In this document: piece after piece, positions 39,801 to 51,863 of the stretch
Position numbering within the stretch: position 1 is the stretch's first letter
How the letters are laid out: every line of letters begins with the position of its first letter
Assembly (NCBI RefSeq): GCF_008831285.2
Contig: NC_045140.1
Coordinates: 5,871,528-5,935,527 of the forward strand
From: Nymphaea colorata
Taxonomy: Eukaryota; Streptophyta; Magnoliopsida; Nymphaeales; Nymphaeaceae
DNA length: 64,000 nt
Reading direction: 5' to 3'
Translations under genes and position numbers: made by a program
Notes under the pieces: model-generated
The model's database searches: none
Seen by the model: the letters and a program-made list of their open reading frames with translations, nothing else
Told to the model about the DNA's origin: nothing

Positions 39801-41826
39801 AGGAGGCTTCAACAGCAATTATTTTTAATTCCACCTTGGCTTCTTCGATGCACGCAATTGTACAGCACGCTTGTTCGAGAGGTCCTGCTTTAATGGACCA
39901 TGATGAAGAGACTAGTACAGGGAAAACTACGCTCCTTGTGCTTTTCATGTGTTACTTCTCCTTAAGAAGGCTAGTCATGAACACTCCAGCTTTGAGTTGA
40001 GTTCCAGGCAGTAGCATTTTATACTAAATTACTAACCGTCTCCTTCTCTCAGTCTGCCTCTCAATTTTCAGGACAGTTGTAGATGGCAAGATTACCTTCC
40101 GACAATCAGCACCACCTCTGCACTCAAACTGCCATGCATAAATTGCCAAGATATCTGCAGGCTGATACACTTTGGTTCTTCTTCAATGAAGCTTGTGGCG
40201 TCTCACTATCTGTTGGAATTGCTCATTAAGATTTCAGAGGAGAAGAGAAGCAACCCCCATGAGATCAAATGCTCAGTTGAATACTTGCAATCTTTGATCG
40301 CTCTGCTGCAAGGGCTTGTATTTTACAGCGATATCAGAGTAGCAATGAACTGTGCTCTATGTCTTTCCATGATCCTAGGTTGGGAAAATTTTGGTTGGCA
40401 TGAGAAACAAGCGATTAACAAGGACAAATGGTGCAGGGTCATCATGGAGGAACTAGCACTATTATTGGGAACCCCTAGTTTGGCATCAAAGACGTTCACC
40501 AATCAATACAAACCAGCTGTTTACATAGCGGCAGCTTTACTTAAGTCAGAACCGACGCCTAGGTGGATAAAATCAGTATTTGATAATGCTTGCATTTCAG
40601 TTATAATCAACAATCTCTCTTCCATTAATATAAGTGTTGAGATTGTGCAGTTGTTTCGAGAACTAGCAAGGTCTGGATATCTGAACCAGGAGCATATCAA
40701 CCGTCTTCACCATGTGTTTCAGGCAAGATTCTCAACCATGGAAGCACAATCTGAGCTGCATTCTACGAGAGCACCATCACGATGCATTAATTTATCACCT
40801 ATTGCATTTAGTTTAGGTACGCCTGCCTAAAAGAACTGCTACCCAGCATTTGTTAATCCATTATCAAGAGAACTTCTATCCCTCATTTTTTATTCAATTG
40901 TCTAGCCTAAAACTAGAATTTCTTTCATTATGTAAAGCTCAGGATAAGAGAGAAGGAACAAGAACAAAAAGGAATATGAATTTTGCTCAAGGTAGCTGCA
41001 ATCAGCAGGATATTGATAGCTTTCTAAATGGTGATCATACACATCACCTTGTGTCAGATAGATCTCTTTTAGCAACTTTTGGGCTCAAAAGTACCTAGAT
41101 TAATTTATTCAGATATTAGGAAGAAAATCCTGTTGATATGGGTAAGTGGCCTAGATAGAACATAGATATTATACCTCAAAAATTCTAGGACACAGAAACC
41201 TTGGTTCATCAGACTCCTCGTCCCATGTGTTCCGGTCCTTTGCAGATCAAAACAAAAAGGGCCCTACCGTTAGTGCATAGGTGACTATACTTTAGGTAAG
41301 AAAGCACAACCTCTTGCTTTCAATAAGAGTGTCAAACTGGAAATTACTCTCGAGATAAGAAATATAGATCTCGCAATCTAGATGTCCTTTTAATTTGGAA
41401 CCATAACAGGTATACGACAGCTGATGGCAGCATCAGTGCGTATTTCCATTGATTAAAGGACGATGTGCTTGACATTTAGAAGTAAGAAGCAGGATCGATC
41501 ATGTTAGGAATATGAAAATAACTCTTCTGTTCCGAAGCGATCACCAATGAGCTACAATAAGTTGAACTTTCGGTATTGATCTTGCCTCATTGTTCTTGCA
41601 GGCATGCAGGCAGCATGTTTACTTGGAGATAAAGAAAAAAAGATGTGCTGAAGAAAAATTTGAGCAGGTGCTTGATGTTCTTGAAAATGCACCCAATGTA
41701 ACTAGAGTTCTCCAGAGTTTCATGTTAGCTTCAAATACCATAGTCAATAGTCATCTATCACAACATCAAAAGTTGCTAGAAGAAATCGAAGGGTTTATCC
41801 GAGAACTGAATAATGAAATAAGTTGA
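34624..41826 (+). CDS. PRD1: PRD1 homologue (putative recombination initiation defect 1), ten exons
   Basis: Exons: 34624-35022, 35647-35759, 37034-37197, 37271-37573, 37656-37825, 37993-38786, 38901-39597, 39689-39973, 40072-40722, 41602-41826; 3801 nt, about 1266 aa, in frame throughout. The N terminus (MGEEGSACSRGHRPSL, GGSICLVCFCNLI, HVSYAISQIAQAL) with its Cys/His cluster is PRD1-like. So are SEEIRGEILFVLYKLS, ATAEQAFRQRLAMGFTTLV, LASLEQYLLVNS, CRLIHFGSSSMKLVASHYLLELL and the C-terminal Q-ACRQHVY helix region. PRD1 is needed for SPO11-dependent meiotic double-strand breaks in plants and resembles mammalian MEI1. Length fits (Arabidopsis about 1330 aa). Weak points: the exon 4/5 acceptor, the exon 8 donor (39973, weak GT) and the last intron, which needs a GC donor (CAG|GCAAGA). 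Identity rests on remembered family similarity. Confidence 0.88.
35006..35159 (+). repeat. Tandem duplication spanning the PRD1 exon 1 splice donor
   Basis: Copy 1 (35006-35081) and copy 2 (35082-35159) share GTTGCCATATATTCAC and then GGTAAGGCTGGTGATTTTTC, continuing to AGATCTT. They differ at a few bases and by a 2-bp insertion (CACACGG for CACGG). The donor used in the model (ACG|GTAAGG at 35022/35023) is therefore repeated at 35100/35101, within intron 1. Confidence 0.92.
36721..36797. repeat. (AT)n microsatellite in PRD1 intron 2
   Basis: A perfect AT run of about 77 bp, the longest in the window, about 240 bp upstream of the PRD1 exon 3 acceptor. Confidence 0.97.
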
Positions 41827-42197
41827 ATATCCCCCTAGCATTATGAATGCTTACGGTGTACAAAAACCAGGAAAAGAAATGAACGAATTCAGGAGTAGCT
41901 ATGTAGACGAGAATGAGTTCCTCTCCTTTTCTTGGGGATTATCGAAACCGAAGGACCAAACCATCAAGACTGGAAGGAGACATTGACGAGCCCTTAAAAG
42001 CTTTCTTCCCCATACTTATCATGCCTAAAGAGGTATCCCTGAGGGGGTTGGTGCAATGGACGGTGTGAACTCTCATAATTTCAACTCTTTATGCTGCAAA
42101 AAAGGGCACCATATACAAGATATAACATAACAGGGACACCACCCCGAGGCACGGAAAGCAGCCCTAAGGGATGGGAACAAGAAAGGAGCTTTGGCCT

Positions 42198-42221
42198 CCC
42201 CCCCCCCCCCCCCCCCCCCCC
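42198..42221. repeat. Poly-C tract (24 C)
   Basis: An uninterrupted C run. Its exact length may be unreliable, because long homopolymers are error-prone in sequencing. Confidence 0.9.
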
Positions 42222-43279
42222 ACTCATCCAAAGTTGCAAAATCCTCTTTCTTTGGCCCTACCAATCACATTAAGCATCTCGATTATGATCATACAGCCTG
42301 TCCTAACTTCTTATATCCCTACTTCTGAGTTCTACACGACACAACATCTTGCTCTTGCTTTTCATGCCAAAAGAAGAAAACAGAAAGCATTGGTCGAACA
42401 TACATTTGCCTAAATATGTCAACATGCATCAAGATGATGAGGATCTGTCGGTCCTTTAGTGGACAAAAATCATGAAAAAGAAACCTCGCTGTGAGCTAAT
42501 ATATTTACAGGAACACCTTAGATCATGCAACTTGCTCTGCAACTTACCAATTGAAAGATGCATGCTCCGACAGTAGATAGCAACAGCAAAAGCCATTTTC
42601 AGTTGGCAGTGATGCAAATGGCATTGCTACAGACATAATGAAGTGGATAATATGCTTGCTTTTATGAAACCAACATGCAGAAAATACAAAAGCAAATAAT
42701 AACTGTTATCAATAGACAAGGCACTGATAACGTGGATAATTTGGATCTGTCAATAATTAAAGCAACGCAATCATATCTATTTTCCTTAAATCTAAACCTC
42801 AGTAATATGATCATCACCTTGATTAATATACTAACAAAGTAACAAACTTGCTCTACAAAAGTAAACACATGACCGAACAAAGAGCAAGCACACAACTTCC
42901 CAACTATGTAGTACTCGATCAGAGACATTTCAATCTCAAGACCTCAGACTTCAAAACTGTAATATAGTTGCCAACCCATAGACCTGCATATCTTGTGAGA
43001 AATATCGCTTCCCAACTTCAGTTTCTTCAGGTTTCAGATTTTGTGAGGTGTTTGAAATATGCCTCACCATACTTATCCCAATGCAAACCACATAATTTTA
43101 CTATCAGAGTTCTGCTCCGCAAAGAAATAGGGCAAAAAAAAAAAAAATTCATACTTCCACTATTGTCTCTAAACTTTCCACAGAATCAAATCACTATCAT
43201 TGGCAGGCAGAATGCACACCTTCTCTGGAACTTATTAGTAACGTGCTTCTACAGCATAACAAAACAATCACCAAAATGT

Positions 43280-43282
<3 letters not shown>

Positions 43283-43318
<36 letters not shown>
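43283..43318. repeat. (GA)n microsatellite
   Basis: A GA run of about 36 bp, 64 bp beyond the stop codon of the minus-strand C2H2 gene and probably within its 3' UTR. Confidence 0.93.
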
Positions 43319-43319
<1 letters not shown>

Positions 43320-43381
43320 CTTGATATGTAGACCTTCATTTCTGCAGAAAAGCTAGGCATGAAGAAGGCTAATATTTGACT

Positions 43382-46300
43382 TCAATTCATGGAAGAGCAG
43401 CATACACATGCAATCCATGAATATACTCCTCTGCTCTTCTGTTTCTCTCTTCTGTTGCCCAGGATCCATGCAGGAGAATTGAGCCGTATCTTAGCAGCAT
43501 AAGTTGGTGTAGGATTTCCTTTGGTTTGTGATTGATAAACTTTGTATGGCGGCAATTCAGGAGTTTTCACCTCTGACATAGTTTCAGTGGCAGTACTTGG
43601 TGATTTAGGATGATTCATAGTTGTTCTTTTATGACACTCAGGATCTGTATTTTCCTCCATGCTTTCAACAAGAAGGCTTTTTAAAGGGGTGCGAGTTTTC
43701 TCCAAGCTCATTGCTTTATCAATGGTCTCATCATTTGCCTGCCCTTCTGAGTCATTTACCAGTGTGGAAAGAAAATGAGACCCTGCGACATCAGAGATAG
43801 AGGTGGTTGTATTTTGGAGAACTTGTTCTGCTGTTGAATTAGAAGGGATGGTATTCTTGGTGTGGTCTCTGCTGTGCTCCACCATGGCCACCAAAGAATG
43901 TGGCACAAAAATATCAGTGCCATTTCCATTTTCATGACGCTCACAAACAGCACTCATCTTTGAATTATCATTGCAAGAACTTTCTTCTATTTTGTTTTTT
44001 CGTTCTGCCTTACTACCATGTTCTGATGTTTGTAAGATATCATCTTCAACAGCAGAATTTGCTTGTTCTGCAACATTATTTAGAACAATTTATGAAGAAG
44101 TAAACTAGAAACAAGTACATACGACATCCAAATTCACACAGAAAGCAAGTCAACATTCTTCAATGCACTCTGCAAAATAGACCATATCTCCCTCAAGCCA
44201 ATGTTTCATTGGCTTATGACTACTACATACGAGAACAAATGCTTCATATATCTATGTCCTCAATTTTGTTTCCTTTTTCAAGAAAAAAATGGTTAGAACT
44301 CGTGTTACTATGCCATGCAACCCAAACAAAGTCACAAGCCACAGGAAAGCCCTAATAACCTATGGTTGAGAAAACAGGAAAAGGAAGGCTGCAACAACCT
44401 TCATTCAAAGAGATCCCAGAGACATATCATGAACTGAATCAGACTAATTTTATGCTGTGCATTGAAGTAAAACCTGCATATAAAATAAAATAACAAGATA
44501 ATACCTGACACAAAAACTCCAAGATCTTTCATACTGTTTGTCTGGTTGGTTGTAGTTAATGAGTCGCTTTTTCCCACTGTTGTTGTTTTAAGATCTTCAC
44601 TTAAGGCAACCAAATTTTCTTCACTCTGTATAAGCTCTACCTTCAAATCATCAGAAGAATTCACTTCAACCAATTGTTTTACAGCATGTGCTCTATTCTC
44701 ATCCGCAAGATGTACAACAACACTTGGATCACAAGATTTCGAAATGAATGCAGAAGATGACTTGTCATCATTAAAATTATCTAATACTGTGCCTGAAACT
44801 TCTATATCAGCCTGCATTGGCATTTCATTCGGACAGTTCTGGTCTGACCTTGATTCCCTATGAAGCTTCTCTTGGATCTCGAAATCTGAATTTTCTGGTA
44901 GTGCAGCAGGTGGTGAATGTTCCTTGTGTTCCATATCAATGTTGTTCCCAATGAAGATTGATTCACTTTGGATGGTAACATCACTGCTTGGTTGTAAATG
45001 AAGTATTATGCTTCCATATTTGTCATTAGAGTCTCTGTTTTTTCCTTCTTGTTCAGGAATTAGATCTTCTGTTTCTTTGAAAGGAGAACTGCCTGCACTA
45101 TGTGTTCCATTTGAGTAAGGAACTACAAATTGAGTATAACCATCCATCTGTACTGGTGCTTCAGTACCAGTATGGCTCAAAGAAGCTTTTTGTTTCACAA
45201 GATTAAGATCTTCATGAACATCAGAAGCCTCTAAAGCCTTTCCAGGGTTCAAGGTTGCCAATGGTGTTGGCACATCCTTGTCTCTAAAAACTGAGTTTTC
45301 ATGAGAAAGATTTGCATTACATTCTGCTTTTCTTTCTAATTCTTCCTTTATTGTAGGATTGGGAATTTCTGAACTAATACTAGTGAAATTCCCTGGAGAT
45401 TCCTCTGTGGACATTAGAGGAGATGATGAATCTCGGCCTTTGCTTCCATGACAGTGAGAACCATTAGCTCCATCACCCTTTCCACTTTCATGTCCAGTTT
45501 TCTCAATTTCTGATTCCACAGGCACACTTCTATCTAGACCTTGGGTAACCTGGGAGACAGGATCCGTCGCATGAGATTCATCTGTTGCAGATCTTGAGGT
45601 AGGAGGGCATGACTGTGACATGGATTCATCTATGGTATCTGAGCAGGTTTTGGAGCTAGGACTTTCTGAATGGACAACATTATCCTTGAAAGAGGCTTCC
45701 AATTCAGCAGATGCATGTAGACGACATAACATGTTGCTCTTCTCACAACCATGACATGCAGGATCCTTGTTCACATTCATTTTGCTCTGATACTCCTGAT
45801 ACGATTCAATCCTGACTTCACTTTTTTTGCATCCTTTTATCTTCTCACAAGTTTGATCACTTGAAACCTCAAGATGACTATCAGATGAATGATCAGGTTG
45901 CACCTCGGGTGCTTCAGATAATGATAAAAGTGGTATATTCTTGCCTTTTGCTTCCAAGGCACACTTTGTTACATAAAATGCATGATCAGGAGACAGAGTC
46001 TTCCCCTGCGAAAGTTCTGCTTCTGCTTCCATTATTTGATGGTTCTGTGTCTCCATAGCATCGTCTTGAATATTCACGTTCATATTATGGACTGCAAATG
46101 AGGCCAAATGTCAGCCAGTATTAGAATTAGCAAATTTCTATTTACAGCATTAAAATATAAAAATCTTGAATGATCATACTTGTACTCATGCCTGAATGCA
46201 TGTGCATTTAGTGACAACAATATCCTTCTTTAACCCTGAGAAAAATCAGCAGTTTACAATAGTGAACTTTGAACTTTGGTGATCAACGCAGACTTCATTC

Positions 46301-49300
46301 ATGCCTATTTAGGAAAGCATATTAATCAAGAAGTGCAACCCACCAAGCACAATTTAGTGGACCCATCAGGTGTTTGAAAAAGGATCAGCTTCTGAGTAGG
46401 AAATTACCAACTCGACCATGTTCATACCTTACCTACACTTTGGAGTCTTAAGACCCAAATCGTAGTCTACCCAAATTCATAGTAGGCCTGAATTACCAGA
46501 AACAAGTAGTCTTAAAGAATGTGTTTTCACCCAAGTAACCCCTCCAAATGCATTTTATACCTGAAACCTACTAAGATAGCCAATCAATTCATGCATAGAT
46601 ACAACTGACCAAGTTAGTAGTTTTAGAATATGTGTTTTCATCCGAGTAACCCCTCCAAATGCATTTTATATCTGAAACCTACCAGGAGAGCCAACCAATT
46701 CATGCATAGATACAATTGACCAATTTATAACAGACCACAGTTAGATCGAGGTTGCCACCCACTCTTAAATACACTGACCAATTTATAACAGACCACAGTT
46801 AGATCCAGGTTGCCACCCATACTTAAATACAAACATCAATATTTTCAAAACTGTACTTCTTCATGAAGTTTCAATCACATTGGTTATTGAATAAATCCAA
46901 TCCAAATATAGTACTGAAAAGGTGCACAAGCCTGACCATTTCATACTTGCACCCATGAAGACATGACCCAGTTAATTCCTAACACCAAATAGTCTGAAAC
47001 CCATTTTTTACCAGCTTGGTTATGGGGTCCATCTTGACACAAAATGGACACACTTTAAGTGTCAACCTGTTCACTCTCAACCAAACATGTACCCAAATTG
47101 ATCGACCAATATGGGTCGAGCAGAACTTGATTTTGTGCATACACCTCCATAATACTTGATCTAATTTGCGCACAAATGGCTATGCAGAACCCCAATCTGG
47201 ATAACACTGGGGAATATCATTACGGAGTAAATAAAAAGTATGTTATTCATGATAGCTTGCAAGTTCAAATCTGATCGTTTTTTGTGAGCCTGCATCGAGC
47301 ATTTATTATGTAGAAGAAAGAAACAGAACAAAGCCTTTTCTTGTGCATCTTCACATCAATGACTTCTGTAACCATTTCAAGATCCAAACTGTTATGTCAG
47401 TACAATACCTCTTCAGTGAGTTGGACTGGTGGAGTTAAATTAGGTCTAATTCAAACTTCAATTTTTTTGTTCTACGAATAGCAGGAACATAAAATAAATT
47501 GCAAATCTGATAACAGTGTATATATTGGCAGTTGATGATTGTACAACGACAAGTATAACATTGTCCTATAAAAGCTAATAAGTAGTACTTGAAAGCAAAT
47601 CTGGTACAGCACACATTGACTGCAGCAAATAAGTTATATCAGCAAGATACATTTAAAAAAGGCTTCTAAGCTATATTTCTTAAAGTCCCAACATATAGTA
47701 ATACACTTTCAAACTTTAGTGACTGATTTAAGGTGCCTTCTCACCTTTGCAGCATCATCAATTGATTGTGTTCATGTAAACTTTATAAAAACCAGTCTGT
47801 GCTAGTATTATGCCATAAGAGAAAGAGACAACAATAGTAAAGCTAGAACACGAGAAGTACAAAATTAAAAATGAGATTCATTGTAACTTCAAAGCCATTG
47901 CTTAAGGAACAAACCAACAATTGGTAAACAAAAACTAAAAGATTTCCTCTTTAAGTAAAAGTGGCAATCGTGTGTCTAGATGCTCTCATGATGAAAGATC
48001 ACTATACAATTAATCACAACAAATTGTTCATGAGAGCAAATGGCAATCTTTAGTGTACTCATAGATACATTCTACCATTGTAAAGGCTGCCTACTGCGAG
48101 ACTAAATCTTTCTCTTTTCTCAAGAGGAACCAAGATACCTCTGAATACGGTCCTACTCGTAGGTGATATGCACATGGGTAACATCTTCTCAGAAGTACTG
48201 TGAAGTGGTGACATACCCAGGTTTGCAGTCTCATCATGCACTAGAAGACATGACTTGGTGGCTGTTATTGCAATAAAAAAGTTAAAAAAAAAGAAGAAGA
48301 TAATGAAGCCTTCTTATCTTGTACATCAGGATCAATTTGATTGGGAGACATGAAGAACAATTAAAAAAAGATGACATTAGAAAATCAATAAACACATACC
48401 GCTATCCAAACCGGCGCTATCAATGGGGGCGAAGGCTTCATTCTTGGATAAATGTTGTTCTGGAATGCAAGCGATCCCATTACTTCTGACACCAGAGCTG
48501 TTCCCTGCATCTCCATCATTTGGATGCCCTATGAAACCAACAAAATCTTCACGTCTCTTAGTTTCAAATGATTCGTGTAAACTAGTTTGCAGCCTAGAAA
48601 GTTCAACCGAATCAGATAAAACCACGGGTTCCTGTTCCGTTTGCCCTTCACCGCTGCTCGCAGCAATGCCTCTTTCTACTGCCACAGATTCAAGTCCACG
48701 ACGAAGAGTCCCCGCTGCAGAGCCACTCTCAACATCAGACTGGTCACTGTCAATAAGTTGAATAAATCCACTCCTGGGACTCGGGAGAGACTCTGAGAAT
48801 TCTGCAGCTGCATCAGCAAACACTTCCTCCTCAAATCTGCTAGACGGTTCTCCAGCTTCTTCTCCAGCATTTTCCACAATCGAGGATTCGTGCGGACTTG
48901 CATCAGGTACTTCGTCTTCAAGAGCACCATCATGTTGCTTAACTGTGTAAGAAGATAAAAAGTGGCAAAAGAAAAAGAAACGTTTCAGTGAGAACTCCAG
49001 CACCAGTTCCAAATTAGTCTCAATTGCATGCGAAGGAGCAGAAAACAGCACCAGCAGAACCATGTCGTTCAACGGGTAAATCTTCTTCAGAATCTGGCGA
49101 ACTCGGCCGATCTTGCTTTTGGGATCCGGCTGTCTCTGTGTCCCCGAGCTTCCCACAGTGTTTTTTATGATTCCGCCGGTGTTTGGCACTGGGGTGAGGG
49201 TTTGGATACACCCAGCCGCACTTGTTACAAACGCAAACTCCATTGTTCTGATTTCCTGCACAATGCACATATATTTAACTCCCCAAAGGGAGATTTTACC

Positions 49301-49671
49301 AAGTAAGTACTGGGCTTGAAGCCAGGAAAAAACGAACACCGAACACATTAAGACCAATCACACATTTTATCACCATGCCACCAAAAACAAATGAACAAAG
49401 AATGATAACATCATCACTATTTCCACTAAAAGAACTCATTAGTAGCATGGGGCGCAAGTTACGACCACCCACTTTCCCATTTCCAAATGGAAAAGACTCG
49501 AGTCCTTAACAAGACAAGAAAGAGATCCATAAGGACAAGATGTTTGTCCAAGTTACCAAAGTTTGCTGTGTAAATAGTATACAGGAATGGAAAGTAAAGG
49601 GTTGCAGAAAGTTGAACAAGAAAAGCAAGGTAGTATATACCTGATGCTGCTTTCTGTTTCTGTTCCTGCAT
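43382..49671 (-). CDS. Plant-specific C2H2 zinc-finger protein of unknown function, six exons
   Basis: Exons (complement): 49641-49671, 49061-49255, 48400-48942, 48217-48261, 44505-46091, 43382-44067; 3087 nt, 1028 aa, all phases consistent with GT-AG. The protein begins MQEQKQKAASG and has one classic zinc finger at residues 20-40, C-x2-C-x12-H-x3-H (CNKCGW...PNPHPSAKHRRNHKKHC). The rest is long, acidic and Ser/Thr/Glu-rich with no obvious fold. It ends with a short conserved-looking tail, VYSWIACVCCSSMN. I recall plant proteins with the same KCGW-PNPHPSAKHRR finger and a W-x-CCSS end, but none with a known function. The lone finger suggests nucleic-acid or protein binding. The terminal CC could be lipid-modified, which is inference. 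The 45-bp fourth exon is the least certain. Confidence 0.85.
46506..46832. repeat. Two successive tandem duplications in the C2H2 gene intron
   Basis: A 111-bp unit at 46506-46616 is repeated at 46617-46727 (shared GTAACCCCTCCAAATGCATT and AATTCATGCATAGATACAA). It is followed by a 58-bp unit at 46717-46774 repeated at 46775-46832 (shared TGACCAATTTATAACAGACC). The units overlap slightly. Copies differ by a few substitutions. Both lie in the intron between coding exons 4 and 5. Confidence 0.9.
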
Positions 49672-49738
49672 TTTGCAACACTGAAGAGTAGAGGCCAATT
49701 CTCACTAACCCCCCAACTTCCAGAAGCACCCTTTTTCC

Positions 49739-49782
<44 letters not shown>

Positions 49783-50160
49783 GTGGGAATGGTCAAGTTC
49801 CCTGAAGTTGGTGTGCTCTCCACATGACACCAAACAGAACCCTAGGCGTCGGGAACACCAATGGAGGAGTTTTTTCTTTAACGGATGATGCACCTCGCAA
49901 GGCTTTGCTTCAGTTGAATTTAGTGAGCTGAAAGTGAACTGATCTTTCAGATACCAAGCTTTCTTCTCTTCTTCTCTTAGAGAGAGATGCTTCTACGACA
50001 AAGGAGTTAAAAAGAGAGAGGAAGAAAGAAGGGAAAGAGAGGGAACTGCAGACAAAACCAGAACAAAGAACGAGACTGTCTTCCCTGAAAACTCGAGCTG
50101 CTCAGTGTAGCGAGAGAGAGGAGTGTGTCTGCTAACATTTTAGAGAGGGAGAGAGAGTGA
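49672..50160 (-). promoter_or_regulatory. 5' UTR/promoter region of the C2H2 gene, (CT)n-rich in sense
   Basis: Upstream of the ATG at 49671 the gene-sense strand is strongly CT-rich: a (GA)n run at 49742-49779 on the plus strand and further GA-rich stretches near 49978-50158. Pyrimidine-rich leaders and GAGA-type repeats are common in plant 5' UTRs and can bind GAGA/BPC factors. The transcription start could not be placed. Confidence 0.5.
49742..49779. repeat. (GA)n microsatellite in the 5' leader of the C2H2 gene
   Basis: A perfect GA run of about 38 bp, 71 bp upstream of the start codon on the minus strand. It reads (CT)n in the transcript. Confidence 0.95.
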
Positions 50161-51636
50161 GTATGTTTTTGAGTTTCCATGTGTCCGCTGGCTCTCGGGG
50201 TCCCACTTTCTTGACTACGGTAGGCCCTCCTCTCTCTCTCTCTCTCTCTCTACCGTTTATATTTTTCTTACAGTTCCTATTTTTCTCCAGTGCAGGAGAC
50301 GACACCGCTGCATTAATGGCTACCGCAGCGGTGGGTCATCTTTCTCCTCACAGGGTGGGACTTGGTGACCCACCGGAACCGCATACGTGATACCCATCGT
50401 GATTCTCCACTTGCTTTCTTCCGGTTATATCGGATCGACAAGAAAAAGGAATCCCAAGCTCTCCTCCTTTCAATCCTTTCTTTCTGCTCTTTTCAAAAGC
50501 TATTTTATTGTCAAATTTCAAATGTTTTTTGAGTTTTTTTTTTGTTTCATAGCAAGGAATGAATCTGAACAAACACTGCTCAGGCTACGTTGTTTTGTTA
50601 AGATGGTATAATAACAAATTGATAATTTTTTTTGTTCTTTTTCCCATAATTTAAGAAACCCACTTTTTAATTGTTTTAGTAAGGGCTGTACTTTTCATAA
50701 AACTGTCAAAAAAAGCTTTAAATTAAAGTTTGTTTGAAATTTTAAAACTGTAGGTAAGAAGGTAATAACGTGGTTAAAAATAAGAGAGTAATACACAAAA
50801 ATGCAATTAACCTTTTTTTTGTGTACGTGTAATGCATAATAAACTTAGGGTGAATCCTGATTTGAGATCAAGTATTAAGAGAGATCTCTTATTTAAATAA
50901 ACAATGTTTTTTTTTTTTTCATTGCAATGTTAGAGAAACTGCAACCTGGTTGAGAGACTTTGTTGGTTGCCATTTGGTGTAAAACTTCATATTGAGAAAC
51001 TGCAACAGCATAGCAACCACTAAGTTTAAATTGGCGACACCGAATATACTTCTCACTAGGGGCGAGCTACTAATTTTTGGTTGTGAGGACCAGAATTATA
51101 TTTTCAAAAATTTTACTAGGAGACGACATATAATCTTTCAAAATTTTTGTATAGTTTAAACTATTTTTTTTTTCAAATTTGTAAGTAAAATTTTGTTAAA
51201 AAAAAAAAAAAAATCTAAAGGGGCCATGGCCCCTGGCGGACCTCCTGCCTCTGCCCTGCTTCCCACCAACCTACAAAGCCCATGATAAACCATGGTTATT
51301 CAAATCCATTTTACACTCAAGTTCTATATATCTTTGATATGAGGAAGAGGGATTGGACGAAAGATCCATGGTTTTCAAGCCAAGATGAATCTCAAAATAG
51401 CCTCCTTGGATCTAAATACTTGCTGGTACTTATTTATACAAATAAGATCAAGTGAATTACAATGAGGTCGGGAAAAGGATGGATGAAGAGGAGGCAGAAA
51501 ACGGGAGCAAAGGTTTATCCCCCTCTGCCGGAAGAGGGGGATTCTGCATCCAAGAGGCTGATCAACCCTGGACATACTTATCAACAAAGTTCTCCTTACT
51601 TCCCCCGTTGTAGATTTTGGAAGTAAATGTGAAATC
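50161..51636. other. Intergenic DNA with (TC)n and poly-T tracts
   Basis: No gene was recognised. A (TC)n run lies at about 50229-50251 and poly-A/T runs occur near 50910 and 51197. Short frames (for example on plus 50157-50390) have low-complexity composition and no domain motif. Confidence 0.5.
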
Positions 51637-51863
51637 GGCCTGGTGTGGTTCCACCCGATAGATTTTAAAGATTATTTTTTAATTAATAATATTTATATTA
51701 TTATTAAAAATATATTTTACACTCAAAACATTACTTTTGTATTAAAAAGATATTTATTATCGTAACTGGATCAGGTTCGGGCTTGGGTTTCTGGCATTGG
51801 GCCTGAGTTCGAGCTCGGATTTTGAACATCGGGCCGGCTCGGACCCGACTTGCCCAAGCCTAG
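51637..51863. mobile_element. GC-ended inverted-repeat element (MITE-like, about 227 bp)
   Basis: An AT-rich core is flanked by GC-rich ends. The right end reads GGGCCGGCTCGGACCCGACT, then TGCCCAAGCCTAGG. Its reverse complement resembles the left end of the element at 33821 (TAAGCCTGGGCACCAGCCCGAGCC). The left end here is more degraded. Boundaries and class are tentative. Confidence 0.4.

Larger units (their letters stand above)
41827..43381. other. Convergent intergenic region between PRD1 and the C2H2 gene
   Basis: The region holds the 3' flanks of PRD1 (plus) and the C2H2 gene (minus). A run of 24 C at about 42198-42221 and a (GA)18 array at 43283-43318 are the only distinct features. No independent gene was recognised. 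Confidence 0.65.

Noticed and set aside
43882-44103. Plus-strand frames over the last C2H2 exon
   Set aside because: They are antisense to a well-supported exon with consistent splice phase.
48377-49357. Single 326-codon minus-strand frame starting MVLMCS as its own gene
   Set aside because: Only its 48400-48942 part is an exon. The upstream part is intron and an out-of-frame reading of the zinc-finger exon.
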